64,000 nucleotides of DNA from UBA2336 sp964404445 (lineage in GTDB: Bacteria > Bacteroidota > Bacteroidia > Cytophagales > Cyclobacteriaceae), in the NCBI GenBank assembly GCA_964404445.1, contig CAYOJW010000007.1, positions 62,001 through 126,000 on the forward strand. Reading direction: 5' to 3'. The position numbers were made by a program, and so were the translations under genes. This document shows positions 41,866 to 50,620 of this stretch, one piece after another (within the stretch, counting starts at the first letter, position 1; each line of letters opens with the position of its first letter). The notes beneath the pieces were generated by a model, which saw only the letters and a program-made list of their open reading frames with translations, was not told where the DNA came from and did no database searches.

Positions 41866-44800
41866 ATGAAAGCAAAACTACTCATGCTCTTGATGTTACT
41901 GTCGCTGGTGAGCTATGGCCAAAGCCTGGTTGTGTCCGGTAAGGTAACAGACGAAAACGGTGAGGGTGTTCCGGGCGCCAGCGTGCTTATTAAAGGAACA
42001 ACCCTGGGCGTTATGACCGATGCCGATGGCAAATTTTCTATCCAAAATGTACCCGGTGATGCCACATTGGTATTCAGTTTTATCGGCTACAACACACAGG
42101 AAATAGCCGTTGCGGGGCGAACTACAATTAATGTTACCCTGCAAACGGATATTAAATCGTTAGACGAAGTAGTGGTTATCGGTTACGGTGTTCAGAAAAA
42201 GAGCGTGGTAACAGCGGCCATCTCATCGGTAACTGCCGAAAACCTCGCCAACGTTGCCCCTATCCGTATTGATAATGCGTTGAAAGGGCTAACCTCGGGT
42301 GTTACCGTAACTTCATCGAGCGGCCAGCCGGGTGCTGCGCCACGAGTTCTCGTTCGCGGTGTGGGTACATCCTCAGACCTCGGTAACGACCCTCTTTATA
42401 TTGTTGACGGTATGCCCATTAACGGAGGCATTGATTACCTCAACCCTACCGACATCCAATCTATTGAAGTATTGAAAGATGCTGCCTCGGGTGCCGTTTA
42501 TGGTGCACGTGCCGCAAACGGTGTTATCCTTGTTACTACCAAAAATGGTTCAACTGGTAAAATAAAAGTGGATTACGGCTTTTCTTACGGCTGGCAAAAT
42601 CCATGGAAAAAACTCGATGTACTCAACGCTACCGAATATGCCATTATGATGAATGAAGGCTATTTGAATTCAGGACAACCAATACCTTATGCCGATCCGT
42701 ATTCGTATGGCAAAGGAACCAACTGGCAAAATGAAGTATTCAATAAAAATGCACCCATCGTAAACCACCAGTTGAGTTTAAGCGGAGGTACCGACAAGGT
42801 TAGCTATTTTGTTTCGGCAGGTTACCTGAATCAGGAAGGTATCGTAGGCGGTAACTTCGACCGCTCGAATTATGAACGCCTTTCGTTGCGCAGCAACACT
42901 TCTTACAAATTGCTTGACACCAAGGATCGCAACTTCCTCAACAAATTTACGCTGGGCATGAACATAGCCTACACGAACATTAACGCTACGGGCATCGGCA
43001 CTAACTCTGAATACGGTTCGGTTTTGGGAAGCGCCATTGCTGTATCACCTATATTGGGTGTTTATGCCGATAACCCTGCGGCTACGCAAGCACTTTACCC
43101 GGGACGAGCCCTTGTTACCGACAGCAAAGGCCGCATGTTTTCCGTACCCGGAATAAACTACAACGAAATCACCAACCCGTTAGCTCAATTATCGTTACCG
43201 GGAGCAAAAGATTACTCGAATAAGTTTGTTTCCAATTTTTCGGGCGAACTCACCCTGTGGGATAACCTCAAATTCAAATCTTCGTTCGGAACCGACCTTG
43301 CCTTCTGGGGATCTGATGGATGGACACCCATTTATTACCTTGGCCAGTCGAATAACACTACTTACTCAAGTGTTAGCTCGTCAATGAACCACGGTTTTGT
43401 TTGGCAGGTTGAAAACGTGTTGTCGTATGACAAACAGTTCGGAGGACATGACATTCAGGTTATTGCCGGACAATCGGCCATGAAAACAACCGGGCGAACA
43501 TTGGGTGGATATAACCGCCACTTAGTGGAAGAAGACCCCGACAAAGCCAACATTGATTTCGGTACAGGTACACAAGCTAATGGCGACCGTAACGCATGGG
43601 GTGCTGCCTGGAGGCCATCATCCTTAGCTTCTTTATTTGCGCGTGTCAGCTACAACTATAACGAAAAATATATGGTGCAAGCCACCATACGCAGAGATGG
43701 TTCAAGCAACTTTGGCCCAAGCAACCGCTGGGCAGTATTCCCATCATTTTCGTTAGGTTGGAATATTACCAATGAAGAATTTGCCGCTGCCCGCCCCAAT
43801 TGGCTCTCCACTACAAAGCTGCGTTTTTCATGGGGTAAAAACGGTAATCAAAACATCCCGGCAGGCCGTTATGAAGCGTTAACTTCCATCGGCAATAATT
43901 ATGCTTTTGGCAGTGGTCAGGGAACACTCACCAACGGAACCAAACCTTCCATAACGCCTAACGCCAACCTGAAATGGGAAGAATCGGTACAAACCGACAT
44001 TGGTGCCGACTTCACGTTCCTGAACGATGCAGTAACATTTAGTGTGGACTGGTACAAAAAAATAACCAATGGCATGTTGATACAAATGCCTGTACCTGCA
44101 TACCTGGGTGAATCAAGCCCGTGGGGCAACGTGGGCAAAATGGAAAACAAGGGGTTAGAATTTGATGCCTCTTACCGCTTTAAAACCGGAGACTGGACTT
44201 TTAGAGTATCGGCCAATGCATCACACCTGAAAAACAGACTGGTTTATTTAGGCAATAGTGAAGGTTACAGAAATCTGGATGGCTATGCACAAGTGGGTAC
44301 CATTACACGTGCCGAAAACGGCTTCACCTACCCTTTCTTCTACGGCTACCAAACCAATGGCATTTTCCAAAATCAGGCTGAGATTAACAGCTATGTAAAC
44401 GGTGATGGCGACCTGATACAACCCAATGCAGTGCCCGGTGATGTGCGCTTTGTTGACCGTAACAACAACGGTGAGATCGATGATGACGACCGCACCATAA
44501 TTGGAAAAGGTATGCCAGACTGGACGTATGGCGGAAGCATTAACATAAGTTGGAAAAGTATTGATTTGAGTATTATCATGCAGGGAACACAAGGAAACGA
44601 TGTGTTTTCTTATACCCGAAGAGCCGACATACCCTCAATGAACCTGCCCACCTGGATGCTTGACCGTTGGACAGGCGAAGGCACTTCAAACAGTGTACCG
44701 CGTTTCACCGCCTTTGCCACAGCCGATAAAAACAACAACATCTTTTCGTCTGATTTATATGTGAAAAACGGCTCGTATTTCCGTGTTAAAAACGTGATCC

Positions 44801-45006
44801 TCGGCTACACGTTGCCCACATCACTCACCCAAAAAGCGTTTATCAACAGTTTGCGTATTTATGCCTCAGCCGAAAACCTGATGACGTTAACCAAATACAA
44901 CGGCTTCGATCCTGAAATTTCTTCGGGCGGAACATCACTTGGTGTTGACCGTGGTGTATATCCGCAAGCAAGAATTTACAGCTTAGGTTTTAACTTATCA
45001 TTTTAA
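41866..45006 (+). CDS. SusC/RagA-family TonB-dependent glycan transporter
   Basis: 1046 residues from ATG 41866, chosen because it gives a normal signal peptide (KLLMLLMLLSLVSYGQ); a TTG 63 bases upstream only adds a basic leader. An N-terminal carboxypeptidase-D-like domain (VVSGKVTDENGEGVPGASVL) precedes the TonB box (LDEVVVIGYG), the plug domain (RIDNALKGLTSGVTV, DPLYIVDGMPINGG) and a 22-strand barrel ending in ARIYSLGFNLSF. It imports oligosaccharides delivered by its SusD partner, energised by TonB. The downstream GH16 genes suggest beta-1,3-glucan oligosaccharides as cargo. First gene of the operon. Confidence 0.95.
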   Translation: MKAKLLMLLMLLSLVSYGQSLVVSGKVTDENGEGVPGASVLIKGTTLGVMTDADGKFSIQNVPGDATLVFSFIGYNTQEIAVAGRTTINVTLQTDIKSLDEVVVIGYGVQKKSVVTAAISSVTAENLANVAPIRIDNALKGLTSGVTVTSSSGQPGAAPRVLVRGVGTSSDLGNDPLYIVDGMPINGGIDYLNPTDIQSIEVLKDAASGAVYGARAANGVILVTTKNGSTGKIKVDYGFSYGWQNPWKKLDVLNATEYAIMMNEGYLNSGQPIPYADPYSYGKGTNWQNEVFNKNAPIVNHQLSLSGGTDKVSYFVSAGYLNQEGIVGGNFDRSNYERLSLRSNTSYKLLDTKDRNFLNKFTLGMNIAYTNINATGIGTNSEYGSVLGSAIAVSPILGVYADNPAATQALYPGRALVTDSKGRMFSVPGINYNEITNPLAQLSLPGAKDYSNKFVSNFSGELTLWDNLKFKSSFGTDLAFWGSDGWTPIYYLGQSNNTTYSSVSSSMNHGFVWQVENVLSYDKQFGGHDIQVIAGQSAMKTTGRTLGGYNRHLVEEDPDKANIDFGTGTQANGDRNAWGAAWRPSSLASLFARVSYNYNEKYMVQATIRRDGSSNFGPSNRWAVFPSFSLGWNITNEEFAAARPNWLSTTKLRFSWGKNGNQNIPAGRYEALTSIGNNYAFGSGQGTLTNGTKPSITPNANLKWEESVQTDIGADFTFLNDAVTFSVDWYKKITNGMLIQMPVPAYLGESSPWGNVGKMENKGLEFDASYRFKTGDWTFRVSANASHLKNRLVYLGNSEGYRNLDGYAQVGTITRAENGFTYPFFYGYQTNGIFQNQAEINSYVNGDGDLIQPNAVPGDVRFVDRNNNGEIDDDDRTIIGKGMPDWTYGGSINISWKSIDLSIIMQGTQGNDVFSYTRRADIPSMNLPTWMLDRWTGEGTSNSVPRFTAFATADKNNNIFSSDLYVKNGSYFRVKNVILGYTLPTSLTQKAFINSLRIYASAENLMTLTKYNGFDPEISSGGTSLGVDRGVYPQARIYSLGFNLSF

Positions 45007-45025
45007 ACTACAACGCATTATCAAT

Positions 45026-46534
45026 ATGAACAAGTTTAAAAAATTAATGCTTTGCACTTTCGTGGCCACCTTCGTGCTCAATTCGTGCAGCGAAGACTTT
45101 TTGGATTCACAATCCACCACACAAGTGTCGATAGACGAATACTACACCACCGAAGCCCGCATTTTTGAGGCCGTGGTGGCTGCTTACGATCCGTTACATT
45201 GGTTCGATTACGCCTGGGGGCAACAAAGCCATCTCGGCATGGTATCGGATGTAATGGCCGATGACCTTTATGTGGGTGGTTCCAACACAGCCGACCAGCC
45301 GCACCTGCACCTGATAAGCCAATATCAGTCAGTGCCGACAAATACACTCAGTACGTTGTGGACAGCTTGTTATTCGGGTATAAACCGCGCCAACAACGTG
45401 ATGAAGTATATGCCTAATGTGACCAACATATCCAACGAAAAAAGAGAGTTGTATCTGGCCGAAGCCAAAGTGTTACGCGCATACTACTACACCTGGCTTT
45501 GGAAACTTTGGGGCAACATTCCGTATTACGAAACCAACCTGTCGTTTCCATACATCAGCGGGCAAAGTACGCCCGATGAAGTTTACGCAGGCATTATAAA
45601 AACCCTCGAAGAAGCCATTGAAGATGGTGGCTTGCCTATGAAAGCCACCGCAGGCAACGAAGGCCGCGTAACCAAAGCCATGGCCTACATGCTTTACACC
45701 GAAGTGGTGATGTACCAGAAAGACAATTCAAAATACAGCAAAGCATTGAGCTATATGGAAGAAATCATCAGTTCAAATCAATACGATTTGGTAGATGACT
45801 TTGCCGGAATTTGGGAACCCGAAGGCGAATGGTCAGACGAATCTATTTTTGAAATTAACTACTTCAACCAAAATGCCACCCGCTCCTGGGACGGAGGCGC
45901 TCCCTTGGTTGCCGGTGGTTCGGTTTACCCGAAACTTATCGGTATCAGCGGGTTTGAAGGCACAACTGACTACGCCTCGGGATGGGGTTTTGAGCCCGTG
46001 CGCGAAGAGGCTTATGACCTCTATGATGATGACGACCAGCGCAAAGATGGCGGCATACTCAACTTTGCCAAATACAAAGCAGCAAACCCGGCTGCAAATT
46101 ATACAGCGCGCTATCAGGACACAGGCTATTTCCTTAAAAAATACATTGGCCGTGCCGATGGCAACGCAGGTTCGGGTGGTTCGGCCGACATGAACTACGG
46201 CAACAACTTCCGCGTGTATCGCTTTGCCGAAACATTGCTTTATGCTGCTGAACTTGGCTCATCAAATGCACAAACGTATTTAGACAGAGTGCGCACACGT
46301 GCAGGCTTGGGCAGCATTGCACCCACGGCTGCCAACATCCTCAACGAACGCAGGCTCGAATTTTTGGGCGAAGGCAAGCGTTATTGGGATTTAATCCGTA
46401 CAGGTAATGCCGCCACTGTTTTGGTGGCCAATGAATGGGATAGAATAAACTGGACGGAGTCAAAAAAATATCTGCCCATTCCGCAAAGCGAAATAGATGC
46501 ATCGCAAGGATCGCTAAATCAAAATAACTACTGA
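45026..46534 (+). CDS. SusD/RagB-family glycan-binding lipoprotein
   Basis: 502 residues with lipobox VLNSC (Cys about 21), so on the cell surface. It shows SusD hallmarks: EDFLDSQSTTQVSIDEYYTT at the start, the TPR helices (SNEKRELYLAEAKVLRAYYY, TWLWKLWGNIPYYE), RLEFLGEGKRYWDLIRTG and the closing motif KYLPIPQSEIDASQG. It caps the SusC barrel and captures the glycan. It starts 19 bp after susC and is followed 14 bp later by the next lipoprotein gene. Confidence 0.95.
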   Translation: MNKFKKLMLCTFVATFVLNSCSEDFLDSQSTTQVSIDEYYTTEARIFEAVVAAYDPLHWFDYAWGQQSHLGMVSDVMADDLYVGGSNTADQPHLHLISQYQSVPTNTLSTLWTACYSGINRANNVMKYMPNVTNISNEKRELYLAEAKVLRAYYYTWLWKLWGNIPYYETNLSFPYISGQSTPDEVYAGIIKTLEEAIEDGGLPMKATAGNEGRVTKAMAYMLYTEVVMYQKDNSKYSKALSYMEEIISSNQYDLVDDFAGIWEPEGEWSDESIFEINYFNQNATRSWDGGAPLVAGGSVYPKLIGISGFEGTTDYASGWGFEPVREEAYDLYDDDDQRKDGGILNFAKYKAANPAANYTARYQDTGYFLKKYIGRADGNAGSGGSADMNYGNNFRVYRFAETLLYAAELGSSNAQTYLDRVRTRAGLGSIAPTAANILNERRLEFLGEGKRYWDLIRTGNAATVLVANEWDRINWTESKKYLPIPQSEIDASQGSLNQNNY

Positions 46535-46548
46535 TAAAAGTAAGCATT

Positions 46549-48435
46549 ATGAAACGAATATTCAGCAATAACTATTTCCGAAGCGTGCTTGTGCTGTTAT
46601 TAGCATTTGCCTGTACGGAAGAGTATAACCATCCGTCAGAAAAAAATATACCGTTGGCGGCCAATATCGAAGTCGATATTGTGGTCGATCAGGAAATCAA
46701 CCAGGTTACTTTTAAGTTGAAAAACCCCGGCAGTTACCCGGTATGGATTTTTGAACAGGAAAACAAACCAACAGAATACTCGACCCGTAACAATCTCACC
46801 AAGATTTACGCCAAAGCGGGTACGTACTCAGTTGAAATAAAAATCGGTAATGCTAATGGTTTAAGCGATGGCTCTATTACCCGCACATTTAACATTGAAA
46901 ACTCGATGGTGAATTTCGATGTGTATGTTGGTATGTTGGCCGGAAGCGGAACCAAAAACTGGAGCATTGCCAGCACCGAAACAGCACACTTAGGCTGTGG
47001 CCCTTCGGGCACTATTGGTACCGAGTGGTGGAGCGCTCCACCTGACGCAAAAGCCGCCTGTGGCGTATATGATGACGTACTCACTTTTGGTAACGATTAC
47101 AGCTACATCTACAACCCGGGCGGTGGCGGAACGGTTTACGTGAACAAAGATGTTACCGTACCCCTGTTGGGGCCTCATAACGGCAACACTTGCGATGGCG
47201 ATGATTACACAGCGCCTGTATCAGAGCAAACAACCACGTACAGTTTTGTAACCGAAGGCGAAGATGTGTATGTGCAGTTCCCTGAAGGAACGCTGTTCCC
47301 GTATATTGCCAATAACGATGCCTACAACACACCCAAGTATAAACTCGTGGGTATCTCGTCTTCACGCATCGAGTTGGTAATCGACAATGGCGATATTGCC
47401 TGGCACTATATATTAACAGCCGGTAAAGGCCCCGGTGGTTATGACCCCAACAACGATTGTAATAAATGGAAAACCGCCACAATTAATACCTGGTTCTGGT
47501 ATGCTCCGGGTTGGAATCAAATTGCCGATCCGGGCTTTGAAGCTGACGGAAACTCGTACAGGATTACATTCCCTGAAGCAACGTTTGAACAATGGCAGGC
47601 TCAGATGGCTTTCCTTACCAATATATCAACCGAAGCTTCTAAAAAATACGACTTCTCGGCCATCATCAACTCGAATAAAGCACACGGTAACGTAACCCTT
47701 AAACTTGTACACGAAAGCGATGACGGTGTGTTCTATTTTGAGGAAGGCATCACACTGAAAGCCAACGAAGATTACACCTTTATAAAAACCGGCATGGACG
47801 GTATGGATCTTAACAACATACGATTGTTCTTAGACTTTGGTGGAAATGAGGCTAACACCATCGTTAACATAAGCCGTATTGTATTGAAAGAAAATAGCTG
47901 CGATGATGGCACCGTAATCGAAGAGCCCGAAGAACCAGACGATACCAACTGGCTGCCGAATTCGGACTGTAACGAATGGAAAAATGTTACGTACGCAAAT
48001 CACTTCTTCTATGCTCCGGGCTGGGCGGCAATTTACGAAGGCCCTTCTTATTCAGGCTTCAATGCCGGTGCGAACACGTACACCATTTCTTATCCAACGG
48101 CAACAACCGATCAGTGGCAGAATCAGGTTCATTTCAGAACCAACAACATTGCAACCACGGCTGATAAGACGTATGATTTCCGGGTTATCTTAAACTCCAC
48201 CAAAAATATCACTGGAGTAACCATCAAACTCACCAAAGTTGGCGATGATGCTACCTTCTTCTTTACGAACCGCGTTAACCTGACAGCTTTTGAAGACTAT
48301 ACGTTTAAAATGCCAGATATGCCGGGTAAAGACATTGATAACATCGCCCTGGTATTCGACTTTGGCGGTAACCCCGATAATACCGAGGTAACCATCAGCA
48401 GCATTATTTTAAAAGAATCAACTTGTAACGACTAA
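46549..48435 (+). CDS. surface glycan-binding lipoprotein with PKD-like domain and two CBM-like modules
   Basis: 628 residues with lipobox LAFAC (Cys about 22). A PKD-like domain is at about 35-125 (IYAKAGTYSVEIKIGNANGL). The middle region (about 130-290) resembles glycan-binding domains, with GTEWWSAPPDAKAACG and FGNDYSYIYNPGGGG. Two similar C-terminal modules of about 150 residues start at DCNKWKTATINTWFWYAPGW and DCNEWKNVTYANHFFYAPGW and end in VLKENSC and ILKESTC, like CBM4-type beta-sandwiches. It takes the SusE-like third place in the operon and should help bind beta-glucan at the surface. No enzyme motif is seen. Confidence 0.88.
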   Translation: MKRIFSNNYFRSVLVLLLAFACTEEYNHPSEKNIPLAANIEVDIVVDQEINQVTFKLKNPGSYPVWIFEQENKPTEYSTRNNLTKIYAKAGTYSVEIKIGNANGLSDGSITRTFNIENSMVNFDVYVGMLAGSGTKNWSIASTETAHLGCGPSGTIGTEWWSAPPDAKAACGVYDDVLTFGNDYSYIYNPGGGGTVYVNKDVTVPLLGPHNGNTCDGDDYTAPVSEQTTTYSFVTEGEDVYVQFPEGTLFPYIANNDAYNTPKYKLVGISSSRIELVIDNGDIAWHYILTAGKGPGGYDPNNDCNKWKTATINTWFWYAPGWNQIADPGFEADGNSYRITFPEATFEQWQAQMAFLTNISTEASKKYDFSAIINSNKAHGNVTLKLVHESDDGVFYFEEGITLKANEDYTFIKTGMDGMDLNNIRLFLDFGGNEANTIVNISRIVLKENSCDDGTVIEEPEEPDDTNWLPNSDCNEWKNVTYANHFFYAPGWAAIYEGPSYSGFNAGANTYTISYPTATTDQWQNQVHFRTNNIATTADKTYDFRVILNSTKNITGVTIKLTKVGDDATFFFTNRVNLTAFEDYTFKMPDMPGKDIDNIALVFDFGGNPDNTEVTISSIILKESTCND

Positions 48436-48448
48436 ACTAATTTTTAAT

Positions 48449-48577
48449 GAGGCTGTATCAAAAATCAAAATAATACACCACGTCACATCGAACGCAGTGA
48501 GATGTCCCGATTTTGAGCGCTGATTAACGGGATGTCTCACTACGTTCGACATGACGTACCACTTTTGATACAGCCTC
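48449..48577. repeat. 129-bp element with 15-bp perfect terminal inverted repeats
   Basis: GAGGCTGTATCAAAA (48449-48463) and TTTTGATACAGCCTC (48563-48577) are exact complements. Inside, CGTCACATCGAACGCAG and CTACGTTCGACATGACG are also largely complementary, as are GAGATGTCCCG and CGGGATGTCTC, so nearly the whole element folds into one hairpin followed by TTTTT. It has the form of a small non-autonomous transposon remnant (MITE) and may also act as a terminator or attenuator between the lipoprotein gene and the first GH16 gene. Confidence 0.8.
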
Positions 48578-48593
48578 TTTTTACTACATAATC

Positions 48594-49673
48594 ATGAATA
48601 AACTGAATCCGCTTTTTTTGTTGCTACTAATATTGGGCTTTGCCGGTTGCGATGGTGACGAACCCGAAACCAAAAAAGAAACCATTACAAGCTCCGTAAC
48701 AGCGATTAACACCGGTTTTGAACAACACCTTACAACCATTGATGTTACCGCAAGTCGTGAGTGGCAGGCTTTCAGCAACGAAAACTGGATTACGTGCAGC
48801 CCTTCAAGTTTTATTACCACTACCGGTACAGTAACCGTAACCATTAAAACAAACCCAACAACCAGCATACGCACCGGCTCAATTATCATTAAAGCAGGCA
48901 GCGAACGGTTTAACATTCCCGTAACGCAGGAAGCAGGCATGCCATCCGACATTGAAGGCCCCGAAGGTTATACATTGGTTTGGAACGATGAGTTTGACGA
49001 AGGCACACAGCCAAACACTACCGAATGGTGGTACGAAACCGGTGCCGGTGGCTGGGGCAATAACGAACTGCAAAACTATGTGGCCGGTTCGCAAGGCGGT
49101 GAACAGTTGGCGAAAATAGAAAACGGCATCCTTACCATTACCGCCAAAAAAATAGGCGGAACGGTTTATTCAATTCGCATGAATACCCAAAAAAGCTGGA
49201 CGTACGGCTACTTCGAGGCACGTTTAAAAGTGCCTGTCGGGAAAGGAACCTGGCCCGCCTTCTGGATGATGCCGCAAAACTTTACAACCTGGCCCGGTGA
49301 TGGCGAAATTGACATTATGGAACATGTAGGTAAAGATGCAAATAGAATACATTCATCCATTCATTGCAATGCCTACAATCATACGATCGGTACACAAAGA
49401 ACCGCTTCAACAATGGTTCCTACGGCTCAAACTGAATTTCACGTGTATGCCGTAGAATGGACACCCGATTTCATTAAAGGATATGTTGACGGGATAAATT
49501 ACTTTACGTTCAATAAAGAGAACCCAACCAACTACGACAAGTGGCCTTTCTTCAATCCGTTCTACCTCAAACTAAACTTAGCCTGGGGAGGCAACTGGGG
49601 CGGACCAGAAGTTGACGAGAGTTTCTTACCAGCAACCTACCAGATCGATTATGTAAGGGTATTTCAAAAATAA
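48594..49673 (+). CDS. GH16 laminarinase-type lipoprotein with BACON domain
   Basis: 359 residues with lipobox GFAGC (Cys about 19). A BACON-type Ig domain is at about 30-115 (SREWQAFSNENWITCSP, FNIPVTQEAG). The GH16 domain is at about 122-358 (LVWNDEFDEGTQPNT, WGNNELQNYVAGS), with the catalytic motif GEIDIMEHVG, in which the two Glu are nucleophile and acid/base. The E-I-D-I-M-E form with Met is that of laminarinases and lichenases of the laminarinase-like branch. It closes with WGGNWGG and YQIDYVRVFQK. It should cut beta-1,3- or mixed-linked glucan at the surface. It is separated from the SusCD genes by a hairpin element. Confidence 0.95.
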   Translation: MNKLNPLFLLLLILGFAGCDGDEPETKKETITSSVTAINTGFEQHLTTIDVTASREWQAFSNENWITCSPSSFITTTGTVTVTIKTNPTTSIRTGSIIIKAGSERFNIPVTQEAGMPSDIEGPEGYTLVWNDEFDEGTQPNTTEWWYETGAGGWGNNELQNYVAGSQGGEQLAKIENGILTITAKKIGGTVYSIRMNTQKSWTYGYFEARLKVPVGKGTWPAFWMMPQNFTTWPGDGEIDIMEHVGKDANRIHSSIHCNAYNHTIGTQRTASTMVPTAQTEFHVYAVEWTPDFIKGYVDGINYFTFNKENPTNYDKWPFFNPFYLKLNLAWGGNWGGPEVDESFLPATYQIDYVRVFQK

Positions 49674-49750
49674 TAACAACCTCAAAACACGCTACGCTGT
49701 TCCGGGAAATCCTGGGCAGGTAGTGTGTAATGTGTTCAAACAACCATGAC

Positions 49751-50551
49751 ATGAAACGAAATAAAATAAAATCACCCCTGCCCTATATATGCATACTCCT
49801 GTTTTTGATAGCGGGTAATTGCGCTACCAAACCATCGTCTGTATTGGTGTGGAGCGATGAGTTCAACTATACCGGTGCGCCCGATTCAACCAAATGGAGT
49901 TACGATATTGGCGGACACGGTTGGGGCAATAACGAACTTCAATATTATACCAGCGATCCTAAAAACGTGCGGGTCGAAAATGGCAATCTCATTATCGAAG
50001 CCCATAAAGACTCATTGGAAAACAATGCTTATACATCCACACGCATCCTCTCTAAAAAGAAAGGCGATTGGCTGTATGGCAAAATCGAAATACGCGCCAA
50101 ACTGCCTGAGGGGCGTGGTACGTGGCCTGCCATTTGGATGTTGCCAACCGACTGGAAATTTGGCGGATGGCCTGCCAGTGGCGAAATTGATATTATGGAA
50201 CATGTAGGCTACGACCAAAACGTAGTTCATGCAACGGCACACTCTGAACTTTATAATCATGTGAAGCAAACACAAAACGAAGGCAAAGTAACCGTGGACA
50301 ACGTGCATGGTGAGTTTCACACCTACACCCTGAACTGGACAAAAGACCAGATGGATTTTTTAGTGGACAACAACGTTTTTCATACCATTAAACGCAAGCC
50401 CGAAGACGACCACAAAGGCTGGCCGTTCGATCAGCCCTTTCATTTGCTGATGAACATAGCCGTAGGCGGTAACTGGGGCGGACAGCAAGGCATTGATGAA
50501 ACGATATGGCCGCAACGCATGGAGGTTGATTACGTTCGCATCTATCAGTAG
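49751..50551 (+). CDS. second GH16 laminarinase-type lipoprotein
   Basis: 266 residues from ATG 49751, which gives a clean signal peptide (LPYICILLFLIAGNC, lipid Cys about 24); the ATG at 49730 would only add seven polar residues. A single GH16 domain without a BACON or CBM: LVWSDEFNYTGAPD, WGNNELQYYTSDP, catalytic GEIDIMEHVG, then AVGGNWGGQQGID and MEVDYVRIYQ. It resembles the upstream enzyme but lacks its extra domain, so the two may act on different chain lengths or locations (inference). It is the last gene of the first glycan locus. Confidence 0.94.
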   Translation: MKRNKIKSPLPYICILLFLIAGNCATKPSSVLVWSDEFNYTGAPDSTKWSYDIGGHGWGNNELQYYTSDPKNVRVENGNLIIEAHKDSLENNAYTSTRILSKKKGDWLYGKIEIRAKLPEGRGTWPAIWMLPTDWKFGGWPASGEIDIMEHVGYDQNVVHATAHSELYNHVKQTQNEGKVTVDNVHGEFHTYTLNWTKDQMDFLVDNNVFHTIKRKPEDDHKGWPFDQPFHLLMNIAVGGNWGGQQGIDETIWPQRMEVDYVRIYQ

Positions 50552-50620
50552 TAATTAACAATTATCAATTAACAGTTAACAATTAATTGTAAATTGCTAA
50601 CTGTTAATTGTAAATTGAAA
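50552..50620. repeat. AT-rich repeat, block 4, forming a cruciform
   Basis: CAATTAACAGTTA (50566-50578) and TAACTGTTAATTG (50598-50610) are exact complements, with the 12-base palindrome ACAATTAATTGT in the loop (50579-50590). The block runs up to and includes the start codon of mnmE. Confidence 0.8.

Noticed and set aside
48449..48577. Complete insertion sequence
   Set aside because: Terminal inverted repeats are present but there is no room for or trace of a transposase, and no clear target duplication.
50552..50620. CRISPR array
   Set aside because: The repeats are short AT-rich variants without regular spacers, and no cas genes are nearby.
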